Positions 34,782-45,340 of a stretch of DNA of 64,000 nucleotides are shown here, piece by piece. Made by a program: the position numbers and the translations under genes. Source of the stretch: Desulfonema magnum (GTDB taxonomy: Bacteria; Desulfobacterota; Desulfobacteria; Desulfobacterales; 4be13); contig NZ_CP061800.1 in assembly GCF_017377395.1 (NCBI RefSeq), positions 682,001-746,000 on the forward strand. The letters run 5' to 3'. The notes below the pieces were generated by a model. The model worked only from the letters and a program-made list of their open reading frames with translations. It made no database searches and was not told where the DNA came from. Numbering within the stretch: position 1 is the stretch's first letter; each line of letters begins with the position of its first letter.

Positions 34782-35521
34782 GTACCCGGACAATTTATCA
34801 CCCGTGCGAAGAACAATTATGTGGGATACCTTGTTCCCGAAGACAGTTCGGAGAAGACTTTCCGGGAAAAAGACAAGGTGAGCCTCATAAAAGTTTTCGA
34901 TTTCTCCGAGCGGTTCGGAGAAACAGAAGTGATGATCTCCGGAAACCTCGGAACCGTCAGATATTTTACATGGGATCTTTTGTGGAAACCGGTCGGAGAC
35001 ATCATCCGTTTTGTTTTTGTCATCGACGGAGACGACCGTTACATACTGATGTGTTCCGATCTGACACTCCCGGCCGGACAGATTGTCACGATTTATTGCT
35101 ATCGTCCCAAGGTGGAAAGCATGTTTCGGACGCTGAAGCATCTCATCGGAGGATTTTGCTACCATTTTCGGACGAAAGCTTTTCCCGATGTCGGCAGGGG
35201 TGAGGATGTCCGATACTGTCGTCCTGATGAAAATGAAAGAAAAAATTTGATCTCACTCTCGAAGCCATCGAACGTTTTGTCAATCTTTCCGGAATCGCCC
35301 TCGGACTTCTTCAGTATCTTTCCCTGACCCGGGGTTCCGAGGTGCTGGAAAAATATGAGGGGTGGCTGAGAACAGCTTTCTCCGACTGTCCCTCGGAGGG
35401 GGTTGTGCGGAGTGTCATTCAGGCGGAGTTCCTGTCTTCTTCCTGCAAAGTTCCGGCTGACCGAACTTTGCGGATGATACGGGGGAGAGGTCGTGAGACT
35501 TCGTCCGACCTTGCCACATGA
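34782..35521 (+). pseudogene. IS4-like DDE transposase, C-terminal half, frameshifted
   Basis: The frame opens with GQFITRAKNNYVGYLVP and includes VIDGDDRYILMCSDL and YCYRPKVESMFRTLKHLIGG, the late Y-x2-K-x2-E-type motif of IS4 relatives. Near 35240, in a GAAAGAAAAAA run, the frame shifts; the other frame continues FDLTLEAIERFVNLSGIALG to a stop at 35521. The N-terminal half is lost to the inverted IS fragment. This is the transposase of the outer element. Confidence 0.75.
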
Positions 35522-35905
35522 CGCCATATATTGTAATCCTAAATGAATTGTAGAATTTTATTGACTTGTCTGGTGAAAACTGTCTGATTATAACGGGTTT
35601 AGGGGAGGGCACAACATCCTGAAATTACTATATGTCAGAATGGAAAATCTGTCCGTCACGGGGTTCCGGGAACCGGAAATTCAGGATATTTGTTTCCCCG
35701 GAAACCGACGTTTTCCGGGAATGTCCGTCCGGCTTCCTGTGAAAACGGAAGGTCGCGCACAGCCTCCCGAAATCGGAGCCTCCCCTAAATCCGTTATAAT
35801 CAGAAAACTGTTAACCATATGAGATATAAAAGATATGAACGGCTCGGAGTTTCATAACAGCCGCTTTCTGACAAATAATGCGCCGGATAAGGAGGAAAAA
35901 GAGGG

Positions 35906-36343
35906 ATGAACACATTGGATGATATAATCCGTATGGAAAAGGACGCGAGAGAAATTGTAAGGGCAATGGCGGTGAAAATGATTCTGCATGGTTTCGAAGT
36001 CGGAGATATCAAAGCACTGCTGAATGTCTCGGATTCCTTTGTGAGCAAGTGGAAAGGTGTGTATGAGGAAAAGGGGGCTCAGGGGCTGACTTTGGGATAC
36101 AAAGGCAGCGAGGGCTATCTGACCGATGTTCAGCGAAAGGAGGTGATTTCGTTTCTGAGGAGCAAAATGACCTATACTCCTGATGAACTCAGAGATTATC
36201 TTGAATCCGGGTACGGCGTGCTTTACAAATCGAAGCAGTCGTATTATGACCTGCTTCATGAAGGAGGAATAAACTGGAAAAAAACGAAAAAATCAATCCG
36301 AAACGGGATGATGAGGAGGTCGCCGCCCGGCGGCAGTTCATAA
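35906..36343 (+). CDS. IS630 transposase, N-terminal (HTH) part
   Basis: 145 codons forming the helix-turn-helix DNA-binding region (DIKALLNVSDSFVSKWKGVYEEKG, given in part) and the LTDVQRKEVISFL helix. The last residues after WKKTK are out of frame; the second frame continues as EKINPKRDDEEVAARRQ. A run of A residues (near 36278-36295) would allow a -1 slip that fuses both frames, a common arrangement in this family. AAGGAGGAAAAAGAGGG precedes the ATG. Confidence 0.8.
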   Translation: MNTLDDIIRMEKDAREIVRAMAVKMILHGFEVGDIKALLNVSDSFVSKWKGVYEEKGAQGLTLGYKGSEGYLTDVQRKEVISFLRSKMTYTPDELRDYLESGYGVLYKSKQSYYDLLHEGGINWKKTKKSIRNGMMRRSPPGGSS

Positions 36344-36918
36344 TGAGTAGGATCGGAGAGTCCGAGGAGGAAATTCGGGAAGGCGGCGTCGTGGTCCTGA
36401 TGGAGGACGAATGCCATCTCCTGTGGGGCGACACGTCGGGGTACATATGGGGCAGAAAAAATGAGAAGGTCGGAGTGCCGATGACCAATGAGCGGGAACG
36501 TCAGACATATTACGGTGCGGTGAATGTTCTGACCGGCGAGTTCCATGTTTTGCCATATGATATCGGAAACGGGGCGAACACTGTGTCCTTTGTGAGACGT
36601 CTGGAAGAAATTTATGAGGGGTCGAGAATCATACTGATATGGGACGGAGCGACTTATCACAAATATGGCGAGATGCGACGGTATCTGGAGGAATCCGACG
36701 GGGGACTGAATGAGAAGGATTGGAAAGTCACCTGCATGCTGTTTCCTCCGTATGCTCCGGATCAGAATCCCGTTGAAGAAATTTGGAGAAAAGGAAAGAA
36801 TTTTCTGAGAAGGCATTTTTATGAGAACAAAACATTCGGAGACGTAAAAGAAAGCTTTTTAAATTTCCTGACGGAGCAAATTTTCAGTTTTCCGAAATTA
36901 GAAGCGTACATCTCCTAA
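36343..36918 (+). CDS. IS630 transposase, catalytic DDE part
   Basis: 191 codons with the three acidic motifs MEDECHLLWG, LIWDGATYHK and PPYAPDQNPVEEIWRKGK. The ATG overlaps the stop of the first frame (TAATG), so it could be made by coupling, but the natural product is probably a -1 fusion with the upstream frame. Appears complete and possibly active. Confidence 0.85.
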   Translation: MSRIGESEEEIREGGVVVLMEDECHLLWGDTSGYIWGRKNEKVGVPMTNERERQTYYGAVNVLTGEFHVLPYDIGNGANTVSFVRRLEEIYEGSRIILIWDGATYHKYGEMRRYLEESDGGLNEKDWKVTCMLFPPYAPDQNPVEEIWRKGKNFLRRHFYENKTFGDVKESFLNFLTEQIFSFPKLEAYIS

Positions 36919-37016
36919 TTTCACAACTCATTTAGGATTACAATATATAGTTATAAACATATTACTGTCCGGTTGTGAATTACTTAGTTTACTAGCCAGA
37001 ACTTTCTACTATCCAG

Positions 37017-37499
37017 TTACTGGACGAATTTGAAAGTAATGACTACTACAAAGTATTTCACCGGGGTTTCATATTGGACGAGAAGTGTTTCGAAGATTAT
37101 GCCACGAAGCTTCTCCCCCGTGCCGTAGAACATTCGGCGGACCTGCTGGATTATTTCTTCCGGGGCCGCCTGGAAATAACCCTTCCCGACTCGGGAGCCT
37201 ATTCGGTCATACCATGTCCGGAGTCCCTGGATGAAGCTGTCGGTTTTCATAAAATCACGCTCCGTGCCGAAAATGTCTCGCTTTATGACGAGGAAATGAC
37301 AGGCGGAAAACTCACGGTTGTTTTAAAATACAGGCTGTCGAAGGGCAATCCGTTTCAGAACTCCCCGCCTCCCACTTCCGAGGAATTTTATTATGTCACC
37401 GGGAAAACAGCGGACGGACTTGTTGTTCCGAGGAACTCGCCCGGGACATTTGAAATCCCTCTGAGCGGGTCCGTCCCTCTGTGGGCCACTCCACGTTAA
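37017..37499 (+). pseudogene. 5'-truncated gene, unknown secreted-type protein
   Basis: The frame enters directly from the transposon end and reads LDEFESNDYYKVFHRGF, then DYATKLLPRAVEHSADLLDY and a beta-rich C-terminus to a stop at 37499. The LLPRAVxxSADLLDYFFRG-type segment is familiar from large uncharacterised proteins of deltaproteobacteria, but I cannot name the family. The nearest start codon is a TTG at 37074. The N-terminus is missing. Confidence 0.6.
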
Positions 37500-37632
37500 T
37501 CCATATAATAAAGCCGTATCCCGAAGGCGGATCATCCTGTCCGCTTCCGGCTTATGATCACTGATGACAGGGAGATGAGCATGTACAGAATTCTTTATTA
37601 CGTTTTTTCTCACCGTTTACGGCACAGGGCCG

Positions 37633-39705
37633 GTGACAATAACGAAAACTGTCCCGCCTCCGGAGATCGTCACCTTCACGGCGGACCCGGAAACGATAAC
37701 TGCCGGTGAGAGCAGCGTCCTGACATGGGAGACTGCCAATGCCGACAGTGTGAGCATTGATCAGGGGATCGGCAGTGTAAGTGTGAGCGGCTCACTGACA
37801 GCACAGCCCTCTGAGACAACGACCTATACGCTCACAGCTTCCTGCCCCGGAGGCACATCAACCCGAAGCATCATAATAACAGTAAGTTATCCTTTTCCTA
37901 CTGTTACAACAGGTGCCGATCCTGTGACGATTCAGTCCGGCGAGTCGTCAGTACTGACATGGACTTCGACCGATGCGGAATCCTGTTCAATCACCCCTGA
38001 TATCGGCAATGTTGATTTAAACGGTTCTGTCACAATATCGCCGACAGAAACAACAACATACACTGTCACTGCCACCGGCCCCGGCGGCACGGCTGCTGCC
38101 AATGTCGAAGTGGAGGTGATCTTTCCTCTGTCCGTCACGGTTATTGAACCGGACGGTGCTAGCGATATCACTCACAGAAACTTTAGGATACAATGGACCG
38201 ATGTCAGTCCGGATAGCGGGACTGTGTCAGTTTCTCTCTTCTATGATACGGATAACAGCGGTGAAGACGGAACATTGATTGTAAGCGGTCTGAGCAAGGC
38301 TCCGGCAGCTTCCTGCGGTGAATACGTCTGGAATACGGCAGAGATACCCGAAGGAGCATATTATGTGTATGCTGTGATTAACGACGGAGTGAGTGAGGCG
38401 ACACACTACAGCGAAGGAATGCTGACAGTTGATCATACGACTTTTTCTAATGAAATCAAGGTCACAGCCAGTGATGCGGCAGAATCTGATTTTTTTGGAG
38501 GTTCCGTAGCCATCAGCGGAGACTATGCTGTTGTCGGAAGTCTGAATGACAGTTGCGATACATATATATTCAGGCGTGAAGGCACGGAATGGGTTGATCA
38601 GACCAAACTGGGCAAATCCGGAAATTCTGTAGCCATCAGCGGCGATTATGCTATCGTGGGGGGACTCTGATTATTCTTATTCAGGCACTGCATATATATT
38701 CAGGCGTGAAGGCACAGAATGGGTTGAAAAGGCCAGACTCGTCGGCAGTGATGCCGAAGAATGTGACTATTTCGGAAGTTCTGTTGCCATCAGTGGTGAC
38801 TACGCCATTGTAGGCGCACCTGAAGGTCCCGGTATCACGACTGACGGAGCAGCCTACATATTCAGACGTGACGGTGACACATGGACCGAGGAAGCCAAGC
38901 TTGACACCTATGAACAGACAGGTGAAAAATATTTCGGACGGTCTGTGGCCATCAGCGGAGACTATGCTGTTGTAAGTTCCCACCTTGATTTTCGTTGGGG
39001 TTGCCAGGGCGGTCCTCATGTTTACTCAGGCAAAGTATATATTTACAAGCGTGAGGGGACGGAATGGAGACGGAAGAATAGTCTCAGAACTTACTCGGGT
39101 TATAACCATCAAATCACAGATAACTTTGGCTGTTCCCTGGCTATAAGCGGTGACTGCCTTGTCGCAGGGGCAGGGGCAAGGGTTTCCGGCCGTCTCAGAT
39201 ATGAATACGACAATCCAGGTGCGGCACACGTTTACAGGCATGACGGCTCGGACTGGATTAAGGAAGCCGTACTCACCGCCACTGATCCGAAAGGACGCGA
39301 CCTTTTTGGAAACTCCGTCTCCCTGAACGGTGACCATATTGTTGTGGGATCTCCCGGCGGGGATGGCAATTCAGAGGAAGTCTGGATTTTTAAACACAAC
39401 GGATCAGAGTGGTCTCCATATGCCAGATGCAAAGCCAGTGACGCTGAAAAATATGATGATTTCGGAATATCTGTGTCCGTCAGCGGCGGCTACTTCATTG
39501 TGGGAGCTTCCCGTGATGAGGGCGCATTCCCATTTTCCCGGTCAGCCCTGTAACTATCTGATTTATAACGATTCAGTTTTATAATCGTTTTAAGGGCAGA
39601 TCAGTTAAATCAGTCGGTTGCATAATATACCGGGAAAATGGGAATGCGCCCCGTGATGATGACTACGGAGGCAGCTCCGGTTCGGCTTATAGAGCTTACG
39701 CATAA
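37633..39705 (+). pseudogene. FG-GAP/Ig-like surface protein, frameshifted and MITE-interrupted
   Basis: Two Ig-like repeats (FTADPETITAGESSVLTWET and a second copy) are followed by FG-GAP beta-propeller repeats, each reading FGxSVAISGDYAIVG...YIFRREGTEW. At about 38658 a run of six G replaces five and shifts the frame; the second frame continues from 38648. At 39520-39651 a MITE is inserted; beyond it the original end RDDDYGGSSGSAYRAYA follows to a stop at 39705. There is no signal peptide or convincing start (GTG 37633 lacks a ribosome site), so the 5' end is also damaged. Confidence 0.8.
39520..39651. mobile_element. 132-bp MITE with 8-bp target duplication
   Basis: Perfect inverted ends GGGCGCATTCCCATTTTCCC and its inverse are flanked by CGTGATGA at 39512-39519 and 39652-39659. 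Removing the element and one duplicate restores the reading frame of the FG-GAP gene. No transposase inside. The source family is not identified. Confidence 0.9.
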
Positions 39706-39992
39706 ACTCAAATTTCGTATGAAATTCAAAATAATATAATAAAAAATTCTTCACATTTTTTGTAAAACATGGTATTGTAATTGTCCTCCGAATTAATGCG
39801 AGGACATCCCTGAATATAATGAATGAGTAAAAAAATATTCTGCTATTTCAGGAAGTAGAATTTTTAATCATTGACATCTCCGCTTTCCGGTGCTATATAC
39901 AGATATATCTGTCTCGGAAGTTCTGAGAAACAGATTTTACAAAACTGACCGGCCAGAAGCTTCGCTTCAGAATCATTACCGAGGAGAAAAAA

Positions 39993-40447
39993 ATGATGCT
40001 GTTTACGTCCCCGGCTGTCCCGGTTATCGAACAGATTCCGCTTATTCATATGATAAATGAGGACGATCAGATACTTCTGAACTGGGCTGATGAAAATGTC
40101 ACAAACCGGGCTGCCAATTGTGATCCCGTTTTTATTCCGCACATTTTTTATTACTTAAAAATCAGCCGCTTAAAAAAAACAGGGAACAGAAACGGGATCA
40201 GCTTTTTAATAGCATCTGCAACATTTTCATCACCCCACTTCTGAACTCTCCCGAAGGAGAGTGGTTCAGGATGCTGAATTTTTTCCCGTGGGAGTATTAC
40301 AGGGAACTGGCAGCGCACTGTTACGATGCGCTGTACGATTTCAACCGCTCCGCATCCGGGATCCCGGACAGAACTGACGAATCCGAAGAATCGGAAGAGG
40401 AGGCAGAACTGAGACTTCTTTCCGGACGTGCCACTGTTAATAACTAA
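39993..40447 (+). pseudogene. Small unknown gene with frameshift in an A run
   Basis: ATG 39993 has GAGGAG upstream. The first frame runs MMLFTSPAVPVIEQIPLIHM ... YYLKISRLKK; an eight-A run at about 40172-40179 then shifts it, and the other frame continues QLFNSICNIFITPLLNSPE, WEYYRELAAHCYDALYDF and an acidic tail to a stop at 40447. Together about 150 residues. The family is not recognised. The shift could be mutation, sequencing error or slippage. Confidence 0.5.
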
Positions 40448-40540
40448 AGTCTCATCCAATTTTTATTCTACCTTTTTGTTATCAGGGAGTTACAGAACGT
40501 ATTTCAGGGCTTTTTTATGCAAGTTATTGAAAATAAATCA

Positions 40541-41599
40541 TTATATGTCGTGAAGTTCCCGTGCGATGAGTCTGACCGCCCGTCGGAAACTTGTTTTCCG
40601 GGAACACTGACGGCGGAAAAGAGCGACGATGAGACCCGCCATGTCGACACAGGAGAGATGGGAGCGCACCGACGCCGCCTTCCGAAACTTGGATTTTCCA
40701 AACATAAGATATTGCTTGTAATATTTGAAACACATTTCAATTTCCCATCGTTCCTTATACGCCTTGTGAATTCTCACCGCATTGTAAAATTTTTTGTTGC
40801 ATATGAGAACGTCGTGAACAATTTTTCCGTTCCTCAGTATGCGGCGGCGTATTACGAGAACCACTTCTCCGTAAACATGATGCCGTGCGGATATTCTCTG
40901 ATAGCAGTGGCCTGCTTCCGAATAATTCCATTGGCGGTTCTCCGTTTTTCCGACAATTTCGTTCGGTGTCAGCAGATCGCCTCCGAATTCGAATTTGTGC
41001 CTGTTGCCGGGTCTGGTCACGATGCGAAGTCCGGCGGCCTCCGCGGCCGTCATAACTTTCTGAACACAGAAGGCGCTGTCGGCGAGAAATTCCGCCTCTC
41101 CGAGGCTCGCTTCCCGTCTGTCGCACTCTTTTTTCAGAAGATTAATCTCATCCCGTGCGATGTCATTTTTCGAACGGTGATCAGGGTGTCCCTTCGGAAA
41201 CCACATGACAAAGGACAGAGGAATCACCGTGTCGCCGGAAACAGCAAGGAGCAGGACATAGTCATGGCCGATGATGTGCCGATTTTTGCCATTGTCGAAC
41301 AGTTTCTTTATAAATCCGATACATTTTCCGAACTTCTCAGATTTCGTGTCATCGGCGATAATTCTGACTCTCCGCCGGCTTTTTCCCGTCTCGTCGGAAC
41401 ATTCGAATTCTTCGGGGAATTCGAAAAACACAGGCATGCTAAGCATGTGAAGCAGTTTTTCAAACGCATGCGGATACCGAAAGAGAATTTCATAAAATTT
41501 CCGAAGTTCCTTACCATATTTCTCAATGAGGTCGTTAAGAGTGTCCTCTTCCGTGAAAGGGAGAAGGATGATGACCCACAGCCACTGCCAGAGATGATC
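40541..41599 (-). pseudogene. IS4-like DDE transposase, N-terminally truncated
   Basis: 353 codons are open on the minus strand; the longest ATG-initiated part starts at 41446. Motifs: RIIADDTKSEKFGK (first Asp), FLADSAFCVQKVMTAAEAAG (second Asp) and YKERWEIEMCFKYYKQYL (late Glu). The open frame begins without a start, fused to the end of a PKD-domain pseudogene, so the element's left part is missing. A longer open frame on the plus strand is its shadow. Confidence 0.7.
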
Positions 41600-41602
41600 T
41601 CA

Positions 41603-44566
41603 TTCACAACGCCCGTGCCCACCTCTGTGACACGGAGTATGAGTGTGTGATCTCCGGGTTCCGTGTATGTATGAACGGTGTCCGTCTGGTCCGAGGTATG
41701 GGTCCCGTCTCCGAGAAAATCCTATTGGCAGGATATGCCTTGGGAAAGGAAGGCTGAGAAGGAAATCTCCTGGTTCTGCACGAGACTTCCGCTGATGAGT
41801 GGTGTGACATCCAGGGCCGTGCCTTGGGCAGTTGCCGTGACCACGACGATGGCAACGCCGCTGTCTGTGAAATTGTCATTCACCACAAGCCGCGCACGAT
41901 ATTCGCCGATACGGTCGGCTGTGAAAGAAGGTGTCGCCGAGGTGGCATCCTAAATCGCTGCCGTGCTCCCTTCCGGGACATGGGGCAGAGTCCATTTGTA
42001 AGTCAGCGGATCCTTATCAGCGTCATATGACCCGGTTCCGTCCGGCATGACGGTCTCCCCGTAAGTCACGGTCTGTTCGGAACCCGCATCCGTCACAGGA
42101 GCGTGATTCTGAAAACCGAAGGCGATCACCGCCGTGTTGTTGTCCTCATTCGACTCGCTGACTTTTCCCCTTCCCTCTTTGTCCTGGTCCGCCACAACAT
42201 AAACCGCATGAATGCCCCTGGGCGGGTCCTCCCATCGGAAGGAAACAGTCTCGTAACCGCCCGGCTCCAACTGCTCCCCGGACAGAACCGTTCCGAGGCG
42301 TGAAGTTCCGTTCTCCCCGGGCTTTCCGTCGTAAAAGGAGACAGGAGTGCCCGGACGGACGTGAAAGACACCGCCGTTGCCCAGCCTTCCTGTGACTGTC
42401 ACGGCATCAGAGGCAATTTCCGTCCGGAGATGCGACATGGTGAGGTCAACGCATCCCCGATCATTCAGCATGGCGTTCCGGCGGTAGCTGTTGTGAACAT
42501 CCCAGCTGTTCTCCTCAAACTGCGGAATCGTGCCGTCGTCGTTCACGTTGGTGATGTGGTACGAATGCTGGTTCCATATCTTGCGGGTGTTGACCTATAT
42601 GTCATTTTTGTCGCCGAAAACAAATATTCCGTGATTCGGCCCGCCCAGATAATCATTGTTGGCTGCCACGACGATCTCTGCATTGTTATCGTTATCCACA
42701 TCGGCTATGACCGGAAGCTCATGTCCTGTTCCTGACCCGACACATATTTCTTTCACTGTTGTCAGAACTTCCGAATCATCCGCAATCCGATAAATCCGAA
42801 GATACAATTCGTCCGCATAAACAATTTCAGCAACTCCATCGCCTTCAAAATCGAAAACTGAGGAACCGGTGGAACCGGATGTCTTGTCTCTGATGTTAGC
42901 ATAGCGGCTGAAAGTTCCGTCGGCTTCAAACACTGCATATTTTGAAGCACCTGCCACACCGATCTCCGCGTCACCGTCTCCGTCAAAGTCGGCAATCGTG
43001 GGCTGAACTCCGTATCTTCCTATACTGCCTCCTTCTGCCGTATCTAATTCAAAAGGTCCCCACTTCGAGAAGGCAAAAATCCGGTTGTCGGCAAAGAGGA
43101 GAGGAACACTGATATCATTAAAAGTGACCGTCACGGTCTCCCCGCTTCCGGGACCGTCCGTGACTTCCGCAACTCCGATGATCTGACCCGCGGACGCGTC
43201 AAAAGCCTCATCAGCGTCCGTGTCCTCAAAAAGCGTGACGCTGTAAGTCCCCGCCGGAGCCGTTTTTCCGATGTTGGTGATATCCACAGCCACTTTTCCG
43301 GTGAGCTTTGGCTCCCTGATATCAGTGTTCGTGCCGGAGAGGTCAGCCTTTGAAACTGTCATATCCGTGTCCTGCGGCGCATTGTCGGCTTCGAACACCA
43401 CCTCGATGGTATGCCCCGCAGTCACCTCGGAAAAGGTGTGATCAGCGACCTGTCCCGCGGACACGCCGTCGGCAAGCACATCGGCCACATGCCAGCCGGT
43501 GCCGGGCGTGAACGTGAAGGTCTGCTCTCCCCCGAGCGCCGCGGCAACTTTGCCGGAGGGGCTGACGGTTCCGTGTTCCCCTGCCGACGCCGTGATGATC
43601 ACATAGTCCGCTTCCGGCTCCCCGATGACCACCGTGAGACCGTCCGAGAGCGAGACCTCCGATTCCAGGGGCAGGTCCGCCACGATTCCGACTGTCTCCG
43701 AATCGGACGATATCTCGCCCTCTGCCACATATGAGACCGCTGTCAGAGCGCAGGTTCCGGAATCATCGGCATCCAGCCTGATACCGGCGATGTCCGTTCC
43801 GGGAACAGATATCGTCTGTTCTCCTTGGGAGCCGGTTTCGAGAACCGCTACGGTGATGCCGCATCCTGTGAGCATGCCGCATTCTCTTCCCTCGGCATCA
43901 TACACTGTGACACGGCACGGGGCCGTCACACTCACGGATATCCACGGACCTCCGTCCGTCACGGACGGGGCGTCGGCATGCTCCGTGATCTCCTTTCCTT
44001 TGCCGTCCGGGGATGCCGGCCAGTTTTCCTCTCCCGGAGCCGGCAGCGATCCGAGAGGAGGAACCTCTCCTCCGGACACGGTCACGGAAACGAATCTCGG
44101 AATGAGTCCCGATGGCTCCCCGATCTGAAACACGATATCCTGATAATCCCTGTCGCTGTCCGGGAGATCAATATCCTCGAAGACCAGGGCGGCACCCCCG
44201 GCATTCACATCCGCGATCTGTCCGACCCGCATTCCGTAACTGTCATTGCCCGGGGCAAGCGAGAACAGAGGACGTATGCCGGGGTCGGCCGAGGACGGAC
44301 TGTCATAAAAATCCTGCAATGCCGCGTCCGGTGTCAGGATCAGGGCGAACCTGTCCCCGGGTGTCATCTCAAAATGTTTCAGACCCATGTAAGGTCCGCT
44401 GTTCCGGTCATCATGCTCCCCGGAGAGCGCGCCCCGGAACCGCACCCCCTCCGTGATGTCGGAGAATACCACATGGCCCTCGGGACTGTCCGAGACGGCC
44501 CGCCTGGCGGACTCTTCCGCGAACAGGGCCGGATCAGAAAGGAGACCGCCCGGCACTGAGGGATTT
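41603..44566 (-). pseudogene. Large DUF4114/FG-GAP/PKD surface protein with three in-frame TAG stops
   Basis: One continuous minus-strand frame of nearly 1,000 codons. It begins (no signal peptide, GTG 44556) with a DUF4114 domain (FALILTPDAALQDFYD, DYQDIVFQIG), then a beta-rich repeat, a CARDB-like region, an FG-GAP/VCBS region (IADFDGDGDAEIGVAG, IADVDNDNNAEIVVAA), NTRKIWNQHSYHITNVNDDG and PKD repeats. TAG codons stand at 42595-42597, 41950-41952 and 41722-41724, with no frameshift between. The C-terminus is lost to a transposase. Probably a decaying cell-surface protein. Confidence 0.8.
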
Positions 44567-44989
44567 TAATGAAACAAATTTCCTGTGTCCCTGTTTCCGC
44601 ATGATTATTTTTCCTTTCTTATAATTTTTTAAATAATTATCAAATCAATGGTTCGGACAATTTTTTATAATATATTGTTTTCATTAGGATTTATATATTT
44701 TGACTTTAAAATTTTAAATTATTTAAATTCAATAGGTTACAGTTGTAAAACTTCCTAATTCGCAAAAACTGTCCGAATTATTATCAAATAAATATCTGTA
44801 ATATAAATTATAAAGAAGCATTTTTTATAAGATAATTCTATAAAAATCAAGATCGAAATTTTTCCTATATCGCACTTTTTTGCCCCGAGAAAAGCGATAT
44901 AGGCCCGATTTCAACCCAAAATAAGCAGGTAATTCGTCTGATATTAAATATTTGTCACGGCCCTGCCCCATCCCCGACCCCGAACGAAT
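44567..44989. other. A/T-rich gap without genes
   Basis: Very A/T-rich spacer with a CCTATATCGC/GCGATATAGG inverted pair at about 44862-44903. No coding sequence, RNA gene or promoter that I can support. Confidence 0.6.
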
Positions 44990-45300
44990 CCGGAGTGCAA
45001 AAATTATATTTTTGCGCCTGCGAAAAAGTATTTTTCGCACTCCGGAGAACGGAGAAAATACCGGAAAATCCGCTTACTCTTAACTCAACAGCTTTGCCTC
45101 CACCCCCCCTCGACTTACTTACAAAAAAAACAATTATGGCTTTGACAAACCGTTTCTTGTCAGCTATTCTTAACAGATCGAAAATATCTCGGAATAAAAG
45201 ATTATCTAAGATGTTGTTTTAAGAATTCTTTAACAACGGCATATTTGCAGCGTGTAGGGTGTTTAAAAAGTCCCATAGGAGATGGCCATATTTGTAGCAG
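44990..45300. repeat. Hairpin repeat and dispersed-repeat arm upstream of TonB receptor
   Basis: CGGAGTGCAAAAA and TTTTTCGCACTCCGG form inverted arms at 44990-45045. A single AGTCCCATAGG...CATATTTGTAGC arm, related to the aat-end repeat, lies at 45269-45299. The interval holds no gene. Confidence 0.6.
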
Positions 45301-45340
45301 TTCAAACATCCTCTGATGACAAAAAAGGAGATATCTGACA

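Larger units (their letters stand above)
35531..36943 (+). mobile_element. IS630-family insertion sequence
   Basis: 1,413 bp with inverted ends TTGTAATCCTAAATGAATTG and the inverse of TTGTAATCCTAAATGAGTTG. It is flanked by TA on both sides (35529-35530 and 36944-36945), the TA duplication typical of IS630/Tc1-mariner elements. Removing it restores the continuous sequence seen in the related remnant at 5.6 kb. It carries two overlapping reading frames, 35906-36343 and 36343-36918. Confidence 0.88.
33808..37016 (+). mobile_element. Composite transposon wreck with outer inverted ends
   Basis: Outer ends CTGGACAGTAGAAAGTTCTG (33808) and the inverse of CTGGATAGTAGAAAGTTCTG (ending 37016) match each other and the remnant at 5.53 kb. 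Inside are a possible transposase N-terminus (from about 33927), an inverted fragment of another IS (34009-34776), the rest of the outer transposase (34782-35521) and a complete IS630-type element (35531-36943). No target duplication is evident at the outer ends, suggesting rearrangement after insertion. Confidence 0.75.

Noticed and set aside
40517-41650. A 377-residue plus-strand reading frame
   Set aside because: It is opposite the IS4-like transposase, which has the three expected catalytic regions; the plus frame has no recognisable features.
41603-44566. Pyrrolysine recoding of TAG
   Set aside because: The three TAGs appear to stand for different residues (Trp twice, probably Ser once) and no pyl genes are in view; decay is simpler.
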